Notes under the pieces: generated by a model
What the model was told of the DNA's origin: nothing
Databases searched by the model: none
The model's input: only the letters and a program-made list of their open reading frames with translations
Position numbers and translations under genes: made by a program
In this document: positions 26,786 through 35,562 of the stretch, one piece after another
How positions within the stretch are numbered: position 1 is the first letter of the stretch
Layout: each line of letters begins with the position of its first letter
Source of the DNA: DTFZ01 sp050260375
GTDB taxonomy: Bacteria > Bacillota > Clostridia > Christensenellales > SZUA-584
Assembly: GCA_050260375.1 (NCBI GenBank)
Contig: JBLNCA010000045.1
Location: 178,989-242,988, forward strand
Direction: 5' to 3'
Length of the DNA: 64,000 nt

Positions 26786-28514
26786 AGGTTTTGAGCCGAA
26801 ATGGGTAAAGGGCGAGTTCCCGGGCAACTCCTATAGGTCTATTTTCAAATGGGGCGATCCGCTGGAGATAAAAGCGCCCAAAGAGTCGCTGTATAAGATA
26901 CTCAAAGAAACGTTCGGGCTCGACGATTCGTTTTTCAGCGATTATAAAGTCGATTTGGGCTTTGACGAAGTAAAGTTTGATATACCCTGCAAGCTTTCCG
27001 AGGAGCAGCTTAATTCGTTCCGCGATATTGTAGGAGAAGAATTTGTCCGTACGGACGATTACGCGCGCCTTTCCGTCGCTTACGGCAAAACGATGTACGA
27101 CATAATGCGGCTAAGGGAAAAGCGCATAGACAGCGTACCAGACGCGGTGCTCTACCCGGAAAGCAGGGAGCAGATAGAAAGAATAGTGGCTTACTGCGCC
27201 GCCGAGAAGATACCCTTATATGTGTACGGCGGCGGCTCTTCCGTAACGCGCGGCGTAGAGTGCACAAAAGGGGGCGTATCGCTCGACATGCGCCTGCGGT
27301 TTAACAAGGTCGTGGATTTTAATGAAACCGACCAGATAATAACCGTAGAGGCGGGCATGAGCGGCCCCAAGCTCGAGCAGGTTTTAAACGACGCCGTAAA
27401 GCTTTTCGGCGCAAAGCGCGCATATACGTGCGGCCACTTTCCGCAGAGCTTTGAGTACTCTTCCGTCGGCGGCTGGGTGGTGACGCGCGGCGCAGGGCAG
27501 AACTCCACATACTACGGCGTAATATCGGACATCGTAATAGGTCAGGAGTACGCGACGCCGGCGGGCATAATAAAAACGGACTGCTACCCGCGCAAGGCGA
27601 CGGGCCCGGATATCGGCCATATAATGATGGGCAGCGAGGGAGCTTTCGGAGTGCTTACGCACGTGTCGCTGCGCTTCTTCCGCCACATGCCCGAAACGAT
27701 AAAGCGATTCTCGTACATGTTTAAAAACTGGGAAATAGCGCAGCAGGCGGCTAGGGAGATAATGCAGTCGGAGGCGGGGTATCCGTCCGTGTTCAGGCTG
27801 TCCGACCCGGAGGAGACAAGCATAATGATGCGCATGTACGGCGTGGACGAAAGCCCGCTTAAATATCTGTTCCGCTTTAAGGGCTTCAACGAAGGCGAGA
27901 TGTGCCTTTTTTTGGGGTTTACCAACGGTGAAAAGGGGTTCTCCAAAAACTGCGCGCGCAACGTGCATAGGGTATGCAGAAGGTTTGGCGGCATGAGCCT
28001 TACCGGCATGGTCACAAAGGCGTGGGAGAAAGGGCGGTTCAACGACCCGTATATGCGCGACACTATGCACGATTTCGGCGTAATAACCGACACAATGGAA
28101 TGCAGCGTCAACTGGAGCAACATGTCAAAGGTGCACAGCGAGGTGTGCGCGTACTGCAAATCCCGCCCGAATACTATATGCATGACGCACATGTCGCACG
28201 TCTACCCGCAGGGCGCCAACCTTTACTTCATATTCATCGTTAAGATGACGGACCCGGAGGAGTTCCGTGAGTTCCATGCCGGAATACTCGACGCGATACA
28301 GAAGTCGGGAGCGGCAATGAGCCACCATCACGGCATAGGCAAGATGTTCGGGCCGTGGCTTGAGGGCTCGTTAGGAAAGAACGAATATGAAGTGATAAAA
28401 GCCCTAAAGCGCCACTTCGACCCGGACAACATAATGAACCCGGGCGGCACATTGGGGCTGGATACGCCCGACGAGCAGAAACGCTTTTTGGGAAGAGTCA
28501 AGACGATAAATTAA
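26769..28514 (+). CDS. FAD-linked oxidase, alkyldihydroxyacetonephosphate-synthase-like
   Basis: The 581-residue protein has an FAD_binding_4 domain (ERIVAYCAAEKIPLYVYGGG, then SSVTRGVECTKGGVSLDM) and a C-terminal FAD-oxidase domain ending in MSHHHGIGKMFGPWLEG and HFDPDNIMNPG. The HHH block is the signature of alkyl-DHAP synthases, where it handles the acyl-DHAP exchange, so this branch is nearer to ADPS than to glycolate oxidase. Yet the operon is catabolic (kinase plus GlpAB-like). GTG 26769 follows TAGGGGG. It is the last intact gene of the operon. A role in oxidising a 2-hydroxy sugar acid or phosphate is as likely as ether-lipid synthesis. Confidence 0.85.
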   Translation: MSHPYKGFEPKWVKGEFPGNSYRSIFKWGDPLEIKAPKESLYKILKETFGLDDSFFSDYKVDLGFDEVKFDIPCKLSEEQLNSFRDIVGEEFVRTDDYARLSVAYGKTMYDIMRLREKRIDSVPDAVLYPESREQIERIVAYCAAEKIPLYVYGGGSSVTRGVECTKGGVSLDMRLRFNKVVDFNETDQIITVEAGMSGPKLEQVLNDAVKLFGAKRAYTCGHFPQSFEYSSVGGWVVTRGAGQNSTYYGVISDIVIGQEYATPAGIIKTDCYPRKATGPDIGHIMMGSEGAFGVLTHVSLRFFRHMPETIKRFSYMFKNWEIAQQAAREIMQSEAGYPSVFRLSDPEETSIMMRMYGVDESPLKYLFRFKGFNEGEMCLFLGFTNGEKGFSKNCARNVHRVCRRFGGMSLTGMVTKAWEKGRFNDPYMRDTMHDFGVITDTMECSVNWSNMSKVHSEVCAYCKSRPNTICMTHMSHVYPQGANLYFIFIVKMTDPEEFREFHAGILDAIQKSGAAMSHHHGIGKMFGPWLEGSLGKNEYEVIKALKRHFDPDNIMNPGGTLGLDTPDEQKRFLGRVKTIN

Positions 28515-28526
28515 GGAGAGTTTGCA

Positions 28527-28655
28527 TTGAACGAGGTAAAGAAGCTTAAGTGCTTTATAAACGAAAAATGGCGCGAATCCGCTGCGGATACATACATGGA
28601 CATATACGACCCGAGCAGGGGGGCACCGAAGTCGACACATGGGACGGCTCGGTAG
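28527..28655 (+). pseudogene. Truncated methylmalonate-semialdehyde dehydrogenase-like N-terminus
   Basis: The TTG at 28527, after AAGGAGAG, opens a 42-codon frame: NEVKKLKCFINEKWRESAAD then TYMDIYDPSRG. This matches the first residues of CoA-acylating (methyl)malonate-semialdehyde dehydrogenases, which are nearly 490 residues long. After SRG the frame leaves the family and stops. The neighbouring frame reads EVDTWDGSVGGS before a stop, which may be a piece of another end. An internal deletion is likely. Confidence 0.6.
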
Positions 28656-28699
28656 GCGGCTCATAATTCGTTTATAATAATATTAAGCAATAAATAAGG

Positions 28700-28727
28700 C
28701 ACAGGCCGGATTACCGCCTGTGTTTTT
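28700..28727 (+). terminator. Terminator after the flavoprotein operon
   Basis: CACAGGC (28700-28706) pairs with GCCTGTG (28716-28722), followed by TTTTTCTT. It lies 45 bp after the truncated dehydrogenase frame. Confidence 0.8.
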
Positions 28728-28767
28728 CTTGTCGTAAAAAACCACGGAGCAATGGACGATATATTTA

Positions 28768-28802
28768 CACCCCATCAAGCCTCGCGACTTGCTGGGGACC
28801 CC
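28768..28802 (-). repeat. Dispersed palindromic repeat, GC-stem type, reversed
   Basis: On the minus strand this reads GGGGTCCCC AGCAAGTC GCGA GGCTTGATGGGGTG. It is the only isolated clear copy in this orientation, apart from the pair near 59.85 kb. Confidence 0.9.
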
Positions 28803-28920
28803 GTTATTAAAGATTCCCCGCCTGCGCTCAATGACCTAAAGTAACTGACACCGTAAAACAGGCTTTTTAGAAGAAAGCTTATACGTCTGCTGTAAATACC
28901 AAAACATGGATAATTTGCAG

Positions 28921-28962
28921 GGAACGGCCCCTGCCGTGTGCCCCGTAGGGGCATGCCGTTCC
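28921..28962. repeat. Nested palindrome of unknown function
   Basis: Outer arms GGAACGGC and GCCGTTCC enclose a second perfect hairpin GCCCCGTAGGGGC. The whole could fold as one branched or bulged stem of about 42 bases. It is not followed by a U-run and does not match the dispersed repeat. Function unknown. Confidence 0.65.
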
Positions 28963-29183
28963 GGTTATTTAGTTTAAGGTTTATGGAAAATTTACACTTT
29001 AACTAGTAATTGCGCCGGAAATTATAACAGAAGTTAACATATATTTCATATATTCACGTAAACTGCTTATATTTATAACATCCATAGCATGAATAAATCT
29101 GATACTATAAGAACAAATTATAAAAAATACTTGCGAATAAGCTCATATTGTGCGCTTTAGGCACATTCGCGCGATGAAAGTAT

Positions 29184-29202
29184 GATGTTATCGATTAACA
29201 TC
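29184..29202. promoter_or_regulatory. Candidate operator, inverted repeat GATGTTA-N5-TAACATC
   Basis: A perfect 7-bp inverted repeat with five central bases (TCGAT) lies about 120 bp upstream of the regulator gene at 29324. TATAAT is present at 29259-29264 but without a well-spaced -35 partner. Its place before a helix-turn-helix gene that leads the polyol operon suggests an autoregulatory site; this is inference. Confidence 0.45.
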
Positions 29203-29323
29203 GAAATGTGTAGTCGTCATTACCGATAATAACGCATAAAGCTTAAGGTCTGGCTCCATATAATGGGCCAATAACATTATGAGTTTACCGCAATGTATCT
29301 TCTTATTTTTGCGGGAGGTTATT

Positions 29324-29839
29324 GTGACTGAATTTGAAGAGCTGGCACTTAAAAAAATGACTAAGGATTACTTGGTAGATTGCGTTTATAACCGACTGAA
29401 CGTAATTTCGGGAAGATACGGCATAAGCAATGCGGAAATAAGCAAGCGGATAGGATGGGACCCTGCAGGCTTTAATCAGAAATACAACAGAAGCAATGAT
29501 TTACGAATAACGACATTTATAAAGATATACGTTGCGCTGGCAGATTTAATTGCAGAAAAAGAAGCTGAAATGGGGCTGGACAGCGTCGTTGCGACAAAGA
29601 TCCGTTTGGATGATCTGATTACGCAAAAGGAGCTTGACGTGGGCGCGTTGTTTAACCATATAAGCGCCGCCGCCGAGGGAAACGCGGAGTTTCTGAACGA
29701 AGAACGATTCGCAGTTACGTATAAACAGATGAAGCCTTTCGTGTTTGTAGGCAAGAGAAACAACAAGTTTAACGACAGGGAGATTGCGGTCTATATCAAC
29801 TATTACAAAATAGTCGCCGCTGTTGAATCGGCAAGGTAG
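29324..29839 (+). CDS. Helix-turn-helix protein, probable regulator of the polyol operon
   Basis: The 171-residue product has an N-terminal XRE-like helix-turn-helix: RLNVISGRYGISNAEISKRI followed by GWDPAGFNQKYNRSNDLRI, about residues 19-60. A helical middle region and an acidic and aromatic C-terminus (MKPFVFVGKRNNKFNDREIA) follow. I do not recognise the C-terminal family. GTG 29324 follows GGGAGG. It is 18 bp upstream of the first DhaK gene in the same direction, so it probably regulates that operon, perhaps sensing the substrate or its phosphate. Confidence 0.7.
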   Translation: MTEFEELALKKMTKDYLVDCVYNRLNVISGRYGISNAEISKRIGWDPAGFNQKYNRSNDLRITTFIKIYVALADLIAEKEAEMGLDSVVATKIRLDDLITQKELDVGALFNHISAAAEGNAEFLNEERFAVTYKQMKPFVFVGKRNNKFNDREIAVYINYYKIVAAVESAR

Positions 29840-29857
29840 TCTTTGATTGGGGGACAT

Positions 29858-30853
29858 ATGCAAAAGCTGTTTAATGATCCGGCACGCATGGTAGACGAGT
29901 CGATTATCGGATTTGTCAAATGCTACAGCGGACTTGTAGCTCATACGGAATACGCGCGAACGCTCAAATACGCAAAAGCTCCCGTAGCCGGAAAGGTCGG
30001 CATAGTAACCGGCGGAGGGTCCGGCCACGACCCCGCGTTTATGGGTTATATCGGGGAAAACATGCTGGACGCGGTCGCTATCGGCGATATATTCACCCCT
30101 CCGCTGCCGGATGCGTTTTATAACGCATTTAAAGCGGCGGACTCGGGAAAAGGCGTAGTATGCCTGTTTGGCAACTACCCCAAAGACATCGAAAGCGCGG
30201 AAATAGCAGCAGAGCGCGCCGCAAAGGAAGGCATCGTCGTTAAAATGGTGATATCGAATGACGACGTCGCGACTCCCGACCCGAAAACCAGAAGAGGAAA
30301 CACGGGCGAAGTATTTCTTTGGAAGATAGGCGGGGCGGCTGCCTCGCTTGGATATGACCTTGACGGCGTGGTTGCCGTATCAGAGAAAGCGCTCTTTCGG
30401 ACCCGCAGCATAGGAATCGGGCTTGCAAGCTGCATCATACCCGAGGTGGGAAGGCCCAATTATATCATTGAAATGGGCACGATGGAGATAGGAGTAGGAC
30501 ATCACGGACAATCCAGCAAGGATACATGCAAACTTAAAACTGCAAACGCTACCGCGGATATCATGGTAGACGAAATACTCAAAGATATGCGCATCGGAGC
30601 AGGCGATGAAGTTGCCGTCATGATTTCCGGGCTAGGCAACACGATGCGCAGCGAGCTCAATATATTGTTCAGCAGAGTGTGCGACGTTCTTACGGGAAAG
30701 GGCATAGGCATACATCATACGTTTATTGGCAACTATTTTACATCACTCGATATGATGGGCGTGACGCTGACCATCATGAACCTTGACGACGAGCTTAAAA
30801 AGCTGCTGGATCTCCCGGCGCATCCGGTAGCGTTGACCCACTTTACTTATTAG
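29858..30853 (+). CDS. DhaK-family kinase subunit (dihydroxyacetone/tetrulose kinase), copy 1
   Basis: The 331-residue protein has the DhaK pattern: KVGIVTGGGSGHDPAFMGYI (about 45-64), VVKMVISNDDVAT and the substrate-binding histidine H216 in IGVGHHGQSS, which in DhaK forms a hemiaminal with the keto group. The C-terminal GNYFTSLDMMGVTLTIMNLDDEL is typical. The start ATG at 29858 follows GGGGGAC. There is no DhaL next to this copy. Compared with the second DhaK (35563) it lacks GVAGEVFMWK-type features and reads RRGNTGEVFLWK. It may serve as an alternative substrate-binding subunit, or bind substrate for regulation with the HTH protein just upstream. Confidence 0.87.
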   Translation: MQKLFNDPARMVDESIIGFVKCYSGLVAHTEYARTLKYAKAPVAGKVGIVTGGGSGHDPAFMGYIGENMLDAVAIGDIFTPPLPDAFYNAFKAADSGKGVVCLFGNYPKDIESAEIAAERAAKEGIVVKMVISNDDVATPDPKTRRGNTGEVFLWKIGGAAASLGYDLDGVVAVSEKALFRTRSIGIGLASCIIPEVGRPNYIIEMGTMEIGVGHHGQSSKDTCKLKTANATADIMVDEILKDMRIGAGDEVAVMISGLGNTMRSELNILFSRVCDVLTGKGIGIHHTFIGNYFTSLDMMGVTLTIMNLDDELKKLLDLPAHPVALTHFTY

Positions 30854-30971
30854 TAAATGTGATGAGATTTATTCGCCGTAATCGCATGTTTCATAATACT
30901 GCCTTGTATATGAAATATATGCCGCGGGTTATTTAAGGTTTGCCAAAAAGACAAAGCAGGGAGGTCAAATC

Positions 30972-32453
30972 ATGAATTTGGTTGAGATGACAGGTATTCG
31001 GAAGAGCTATTACGGCATTGAGGTACTGCATGCCGTTAACTTTAAGCTGCGCCCCGGGTCGGTACATGCGCTGGTGGGCGAAAACGGCGCAGGCAAATCT
31101 ACGTTTGTCAAAATTATTGCCGGAGTGCACGGCTGCGATTCGGGTATCATAAAGATCAACGACAAAGAAGTTCATATAGACTCTCCTTCCAAAGCGCGCG
31201 AGCTTGGCATCGCGATGATTCACCAGGAACTGTCCGCAGTTGCTGAAATGTCGGTGGCTGAAAACATATATCTCGGGCGCGAGCCCGTCCGTATGGGCTT
31301 TATAGATTATAAGAAGCTTTATAAACAGACGAGCGAACTGTTAAACGTATTGAATCTTAATATCAATCCGCGGACGAAAATGAAAAGCTTGAGGGTCGCG
31401 GACCAGCAGATGGTCGAGATAGCCAAGGCGGTTTCGCAGAACGCTCAGATAGTGATAATGGACGAGCCTACGTCCGCGATTACCGACCATGAGGTTGAAA
31501 GCCTGTTTAAGATGATAAGAAACATGAAACAGCGCGGAACAGGCATCATCTATATTTCTCACAAGATGGACGAGATATTCCAGATTGCGGACGAGATAAG
31601 CGTGTTGCGCGACGGCACCAACGTCAACACGTGGCCGGCAGACCAGGTGGATGCGGAAACGATTATCAGCAGCATGGTCGGCCGCGAGCTCAAGGCTCAA
31701 TTCCCCAAGATTGAGGTGCCCATCGGCGAGCCGGTGCTAAAGGTAACCAACCTTACCCTTGCGGACCAGTACGAGGATATCAGCTTTGAGCTGCACAAGG
31801 GCGAAATACTGGGGTTTGTAGGCCTTATAGGTTCGGGAAGGACAGAGCTTATGCACACGCTGTTCGGGCTGAGCCGCGCCGATTCAGGCAGCATATACCT
31901 GAACGGCAAAGAGGTATCGTTCAAGAGCCCGCAGGAAGCGATAAAAAACGGCATTGTTTATGTCACTGAGGACAGAAAGGGCGAAGGGCTTGTTCTTCCG
32001 ATGGGGGTCCATCATAACACAACGCTTGCGTCGCTTAAAAACTTTACGAATTCCGGGCTTCTCCAGAACCGTAAAGAGGCTGCGGCGGTTGACGAGCAGG
32101 TCAATGCCCTAAACATAAAGGTCAATAACACACGGCAGGCGGTAAAATCCCTTTCCGGCGGAAACCAGCAAAAGGTGGTATTGGCCAAATGGATGATTAC
32201 GGACCCGAAGATAATTATATTTGACGAGCCCACGCGCGGCATCGACGTGGGGGCAAAGTCGGAGATCTACAAGATAATGTGCGAGTACGTATCAAAGGGC
32301 AACGCCGTTATAATGGTATCTTCGGAAATGCCTGAAGCGCTGGGAATGTCCGACCGTATCATCGTACTCAGCAACCATAAGTTCAGCGGTGAGATAAAAC
32401 GCAGTGAGTTTTCTCAGGAAGCTATCGTACAGATGCAGTTCAAGTACATGTAA
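30972..32453 (+). CDS. Sugar/polyol ABC transporter ATPase, RbsA type
   Basis: The 493-residue tandem ABC protein has Walker A GENGAGKST, IVIMDEPTSAI, the second-half LSGGNQQKVVLAKW and IIFDEPTRGID. It powers uptake with the permease and binding protein that follow in the same direction. ATG 30972 follows GGGAGG. The gene sits after DhaK copy 1 and before the polyol dehydrogenase, so the cargo is probably the polyol that feeds this pathway. Confidence 0.93.
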   Translation: MNLVEMTGIRKSYYGIEVLHAVNFKLRPGSVHALVGENGAGKSTFVKIIAGVHGCDSGIIKINDKEVHIDSPSKARELGIAMIHQELSAVAEMSVAENIYLGREPVRMGFIDYKKLYKQTSELLNVLNLNINPRTKMKSLRVADQQMVEIAKAVSQNAQIVIMDEPTSAITDHEVESLFKMIRNMKQRGTGIIYISHKMDEIFQIADEISVLRDGTNVNTWPADQVDAETIISSMVGRELKAQFPKIEVPIGEPVLKVTNLTLADQYEDISFELHKGEILGFVGLIGSGRTELMHTLFGLSRADSGSIYLNGKEVSFKSPQEAIKNGIVYVTEDRKGEGLVLPMGVHHNTTLASLKNFTNSGLLQNRKEAAAVDEQVNALNIKVNNTRQAVKSLSGGNQQKVVLAKWMITDPKIIIFDEPTRGIDVGAKSEIYKIMCEYVSKGNAVIMVSSEMPEALGMSDRIIVLSNHKFSGEIKRSEFSQEAIVQMQFKYM

Positions 32454-32486
32454 TAAAAAACTAATGGAACGATAGGAGCGATAGAA

Positions 32487-33464
32487 ATGAACAATCAATC
32501 TAACAGTGTGGCGGTGAAAAGGCGCAGAGCGTCGACAAGGCATTTTGTTTCCACGTTCGGGTCCCTTATCGGACTGGCGTTGTTGGTGATAGTTATGACT
32601 TCCATAAAGTCTAACTTCGTCAGCTTTGATAACATCCGCAACATTCTGCGCATTGCGTCGATAAACGGTCTTTTGGCGATTGGCATGACGTTTGTCATAC
32701 TGACCGGCGGCATCGACCTCTCGGTGGGCGCGATAATGGGCTGTGCGGGCATGTTCTCCGCATATTTCGCCCAGATAAGCATGGGATATCCGTGGTTTGT
32801 GGGAGTGCTGGTCGGCATAGGCATCGGCCTGGCGATAGGGCTTTTCAACGGCGTCTGCATCTCCTACCTCAAGGTTCCTGCATTCGTTGGCACGCTGGGC
32901 TCGATGAGCATAGCAAAAGGTCTTACGTTTTTGCTGACCAACGCAAAACCCATACCCAGCCTAAACGCGGATTTCAAATATATAGGAGGCGGCAATATAG
33001 CCGACTGGATCCCGGTTCCTATCGTTATAATGGCTTTCGTACTGGTGATCTGCTTCATACTGCTTTATAAGACGCGCTATGGACGTTATGTATACGCGGT
33101 GGGCGGCAACCTTAACGCTGCTCACGTTTCAGGCATAAACACAAAATGGATCATCTGCTCCGTATACATTATATCGGGCGTTCTGGCCGCGATAGCCGGT
33201 ATCATAACAACGGCGCGCGTTACCTCCGGAGTTACCTCAACCGGCGACGGTTACGAGACAAACGCTATAGCCATGGTCGTTATAGGCGGTACGAGCCTTG
33301 CGGGCGGCCGCGGGCGGCTCTGGGGAACCATAATCGGCATACTGCTGCTGCAATGCCTGACGAACGGTCTTGATATGCTGGGCGTAAACGCTTATTACCA
33401 GCTTATTATCAAAGGTTTCGTCGTCATAGGCGCGGTCATGCTCGACGGACTGAGCTCAGACTGA
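32487..33464 (+). CDS. Sugar/polyol ABC transporter permease, RbsC type
   Basis: The 325-residue protein has about nine membrane segments. It contains ILTGGIDLSVGAIMG, the coupling loop AAHVSGINTKWI and a C-terminal GGTSLAGGRGRLWGTIIG, typical of RbsC/XylH permeases. ATG 32487 follows TAGGAGCG, 33 bp after the ATPase stop. Confidence 0.93.
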   Translation: MNNQSNSVAVKRRRASTRHFVSTFGSLIGLALLVIVMTSIKSNFVSFDNIRNILRIASINGLLAIGMTFVILTGGIDLSVGAIMGCAGMFSAYFAQISMGYPWFVGVLVGIGIGLAIGLFNGVCISYLKVPAFVGTLGSMSIAKGLTFLLTNAKPIPSLNADFKYIGGGNIADWIPVPIVIMAFVLVICFILLYKTRYGRYVYAVGGNLNAAHVSGINTKWIICSVYIISGVLAAIAGIITTARVTSGVTSTGDGYETNAIAMVVIGGTSLAGGRGRLWGTIIGILLLQCLTNGLDMLGVNAYYQLIIKGFVVIGAVMLDGLSSD

Positions 33465-33537
33465 GTCTCAATTAACTAAAGAATATAAGTTTCATTCGTG
33501 AAAAGCGAATGAATAAATATCACAAGGGAGGATTAAA

Positions 33538-34548
33538 ATGAAAAAGACACTCGCAATTTTGATGGTGTTGCTGGCGATGGTATTCGTATTCGTCGGATGC
33601 GCCAACACCGCAACGACACCTGAACCGTCCAAGGAGGCTTCAACCGAACCGTCTCAGGCGGCTGAACCGTCGGAAGCTGCTTCGACCGAGCCTTCTAAGA
33701 CGCTGAAGATCGGGGCTACGTTCTACAGCCTGCAGAACGAGTTCACGATGCGCATGGACAATGCCGGCAAGAAATGGGCTGAGGAAAACGGAGTTGAATA
33801 TGTATCCTATGACGGTAATTATGACGCCGCTACGCAGCTCTCTCAGGTAGAGACGATGATAGCGGACGGCTGCGACGCTATAATACTCAACCCGCAGGAC
33901 GCCGTTGCGTGCGCTGCTGCCGTTGAAAAAGCAGCTGCCGCCAACATCCCGGTGATCGGGGTTAACACGATGGTTGAAAGCGACTTGCTGACCTCTTATG
34001 TAGGTTCTCAGGACGTATCCGCGGGCGAAGACATCATGAGATACATGATAGATTACCTCGGCAAAGATGAGTTCAACATAGTAATCATCGAAGGACCCAT
34101 GGGGCAGTCCGCTCAGCTCCAGCGTATCGAGGGTATCACGAATGTTCTCAAAGAGTACCCGAAGATCAAAGAACTCGCACGCGACACCGCAAACTGGTCC
34201 CGCTCCGAAGCTATGACGCTGATGGAGACCTGGCTTACGGCTTACGGTGACGACATTGACGCGATAATAGCGGAAAACGACGAGATGGCTCTGGGCGCAC
34301 GCGAAGCTGTTGAAGCTGCGGGCAAAGACATTCCCGCCATCGGCATCGACGGTATAACGGACGCTGTTGCAGCTATACAGAAGGGCAGCATGATCGCCAG
34401 CGACTTCCAGAATGCCGAAGGCCAGATGACCGGCGCTCTTGATACTGCGGTTAAAGTCATCAACGGCGAAAAGGTCGAGAAGTTCTATTGGATACCGTTT
34501 GAGATGATCACGCCCGACAACGCGGCTGATTACGTAAACAAGTATTAA
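33538..34548 (+). CDS. Sugar/polyol ABC transporter substrate-binding lipoprotein, RbsB type
   Basis: The 336-residue product has a lipoprotein signal (VFVGCANT), an E/P/S-rich linker (PSKEASTEPSQAAEPSEAA) and a Peripla_BP_4 domain. Visible blocks include IGATFYSLQNEFTMRMDNAG, CDAIILNPQD, IPVIGVNTMVE and IPAIGIDGI. The IGATFYSLQNEF pattern is common among polyol-type binding proteins. The gene has a strong GGGAGG and follows the permease. Repeats and a weak hairpin separate it from the dehydrogenase. Confidence 0.9.
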   Translation: MKKTLAILMVLLAMVFVFVGCANTATTPEPSKEASTEPSQAAEPSEAASTEPSKTLKIGATFYSLQNEFTMRMDNAGKKWAEENGVEYVSYDGNYDAATQLSQVETMIADGCDAIILNPQDAVACAAAVEKAAAANIPVIGVNTMVESDLLTSYVGSQDVSAGEDIMRYMIDYLGKDEFNIVIIEGPMGQSAQLQRIEGITNVLKEYPKIKELARDTANWSRSEAMTLMETWLTAYGDDIDAIIAENDEMALGAREAVEAAGKDIPAIGIDGITDAVAAIQKGSMIASDFQNAEGQMTGALDTAVKVINGEKVEKFYWIPFEMITPDNAADYVNKY

Positions 34549-34553
34549 TTATT

Positions 34554-34673
34554 GCCCCAAAAAGTCTTAAGGTAATTATGGGGACTCCGCATTAATACGG
34601 GGTCCCCGACAAACCGTCAGGTTTGATGGGGTGAGAATGGGGTCCCCGACAAACCGTCAGGTTTGATGGGGTG
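34554..34673 (+). repeat. Three palindromic repeats (one degenerate A-stem, two GC-stem)
   Basis: 34554-34585 is a degenerate A-stem copy (CCCCAAAAAGTCTTAAGG... TATGGGG). 34599-34633 and 34639-34673 are nearly identical copies with stem ACAAACC/GGTTTG, a compensated variant of CAAGCC/GGCTTG. They lie between the transporter genes and the dehydrogenase. Confidence 0.85.
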
Positions 34674-34779
34674 TGTATTGCGGCACGGGCGCCGGGACCG
34701 GCGCCGACTTCTGGAGAGCGGATGGGCCGCGCGCCCATCCGTTTCTCAAAAACTAAGAGTATTACTGGAGGTATTTAAA

Positions 34780-35547
34780 ATGCTTAAGTACGATGGCGTG
34801 GATCTGGATTTTTCTCTGGCCGGAAAGACAGCCGTTATAACCGGCGGAGCCGCAGGTATCGGTTATGCCACCGCTAAATTCTTTCATGAAAAAGGCGTGA
34901 ACCTTGTATTGGCCGATCTTAATCCCAAGGTAGACGAGCTTGCAAAAGCGCTGGGGGAAAATTGCTTAGGCGTCGCCGGAAACGTCTGCGACAGAGATTA
35001 TCCCGGCAAAGTTATCGAGGCGGGCGTGAAAGCCTTCGGTAAGATAGACATCCTCGTAAACTGCGCCGGCATAGTGGCTTTGGAAAAAGCCGAAATAATC
35101 AGCGCAGACGACTGGAACAGAACAATAAACATCAACCTTTCCGCAAGCTTTTTCATGGCCCAGGCCGTGGGGAAATATATGATTGACAACAACATAAGCG
35201 GAAGCATCGTTAACATCGCTTCCCAGGCGGGCGTAATAGCGCTGGACAAGCATGTGGCGTATTGCGCGAGCAAGGGAGGCATTATAGCCATGACAAAGGT
35301 TTTGGCGCTTGAATGGGGCAAATACGGTATTCGCGTCAACGCGGTCTCGCCGACCGTTGTGCTTACCGAGCTGGGGCACAAAGCGTGGGACGGCCCTGTG
35401 GGCGACGCATTCAAAAAGGAGATGCCGTCCGAGCGTTTTGCCGAGCCTGAAGAGATAGCGGCCTGCATAGCGTTCCTGTGCAGCAAGGGCGCCGGCATGA
35501 TCACAGGACATAACATGCTTATAGACGGCGGATATACGATAAAATAA
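34780..35547 (+). CDS. Short-chain polyol dehydrogenase, D-threitol/D-arabitol dehydrogenase-like
   Basis: The 255-residue SDR has an NAD-binding AVITGGAAGIGYA (about 20-32), NCAGI, the catalytic Ser in NIASQAGV and YCASK with the catalytic Tyr and Lys, and a C-terminal TGHNMLIDGGYT. The KAWDGPVGDAFKKEMPSERF stretch is like that of D-threitol dehydrogenase and related polyol (GolD-type) dehydrogenases. ATG 34780 follows TGGAGG; the longer frame upstream runs through repeats. With DhaK/DhaL and an RpiB-like isomerase downstream, a tetritol to tetrulose oxidation is the best reading. Confidence 0.82.
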   Translation: MLKYDGVDLDFSLAGKTAVITGGAAGIGYATAKFFHEKGVNLVLADLNPKVDELAKALGENCLGVAGNVCDRDYPGKVIEAGVKAFGKIDILVNCAGIVALEKAEIISADDWNRTININLSASFFMAQAVGKYMIDNNISGSIVNIASQAGVIALDKHVAYCASKGGIIAMTKVLALEWGKYGIRVNAVSPTVVLTELGHKAWDGPVGDAFKKEMPSERFAEPEEIAACIAFLCSKGAGMITGHNMLIDGGYTIK

Positions 35548-35562
35548 ATTCGGAGGACAATC

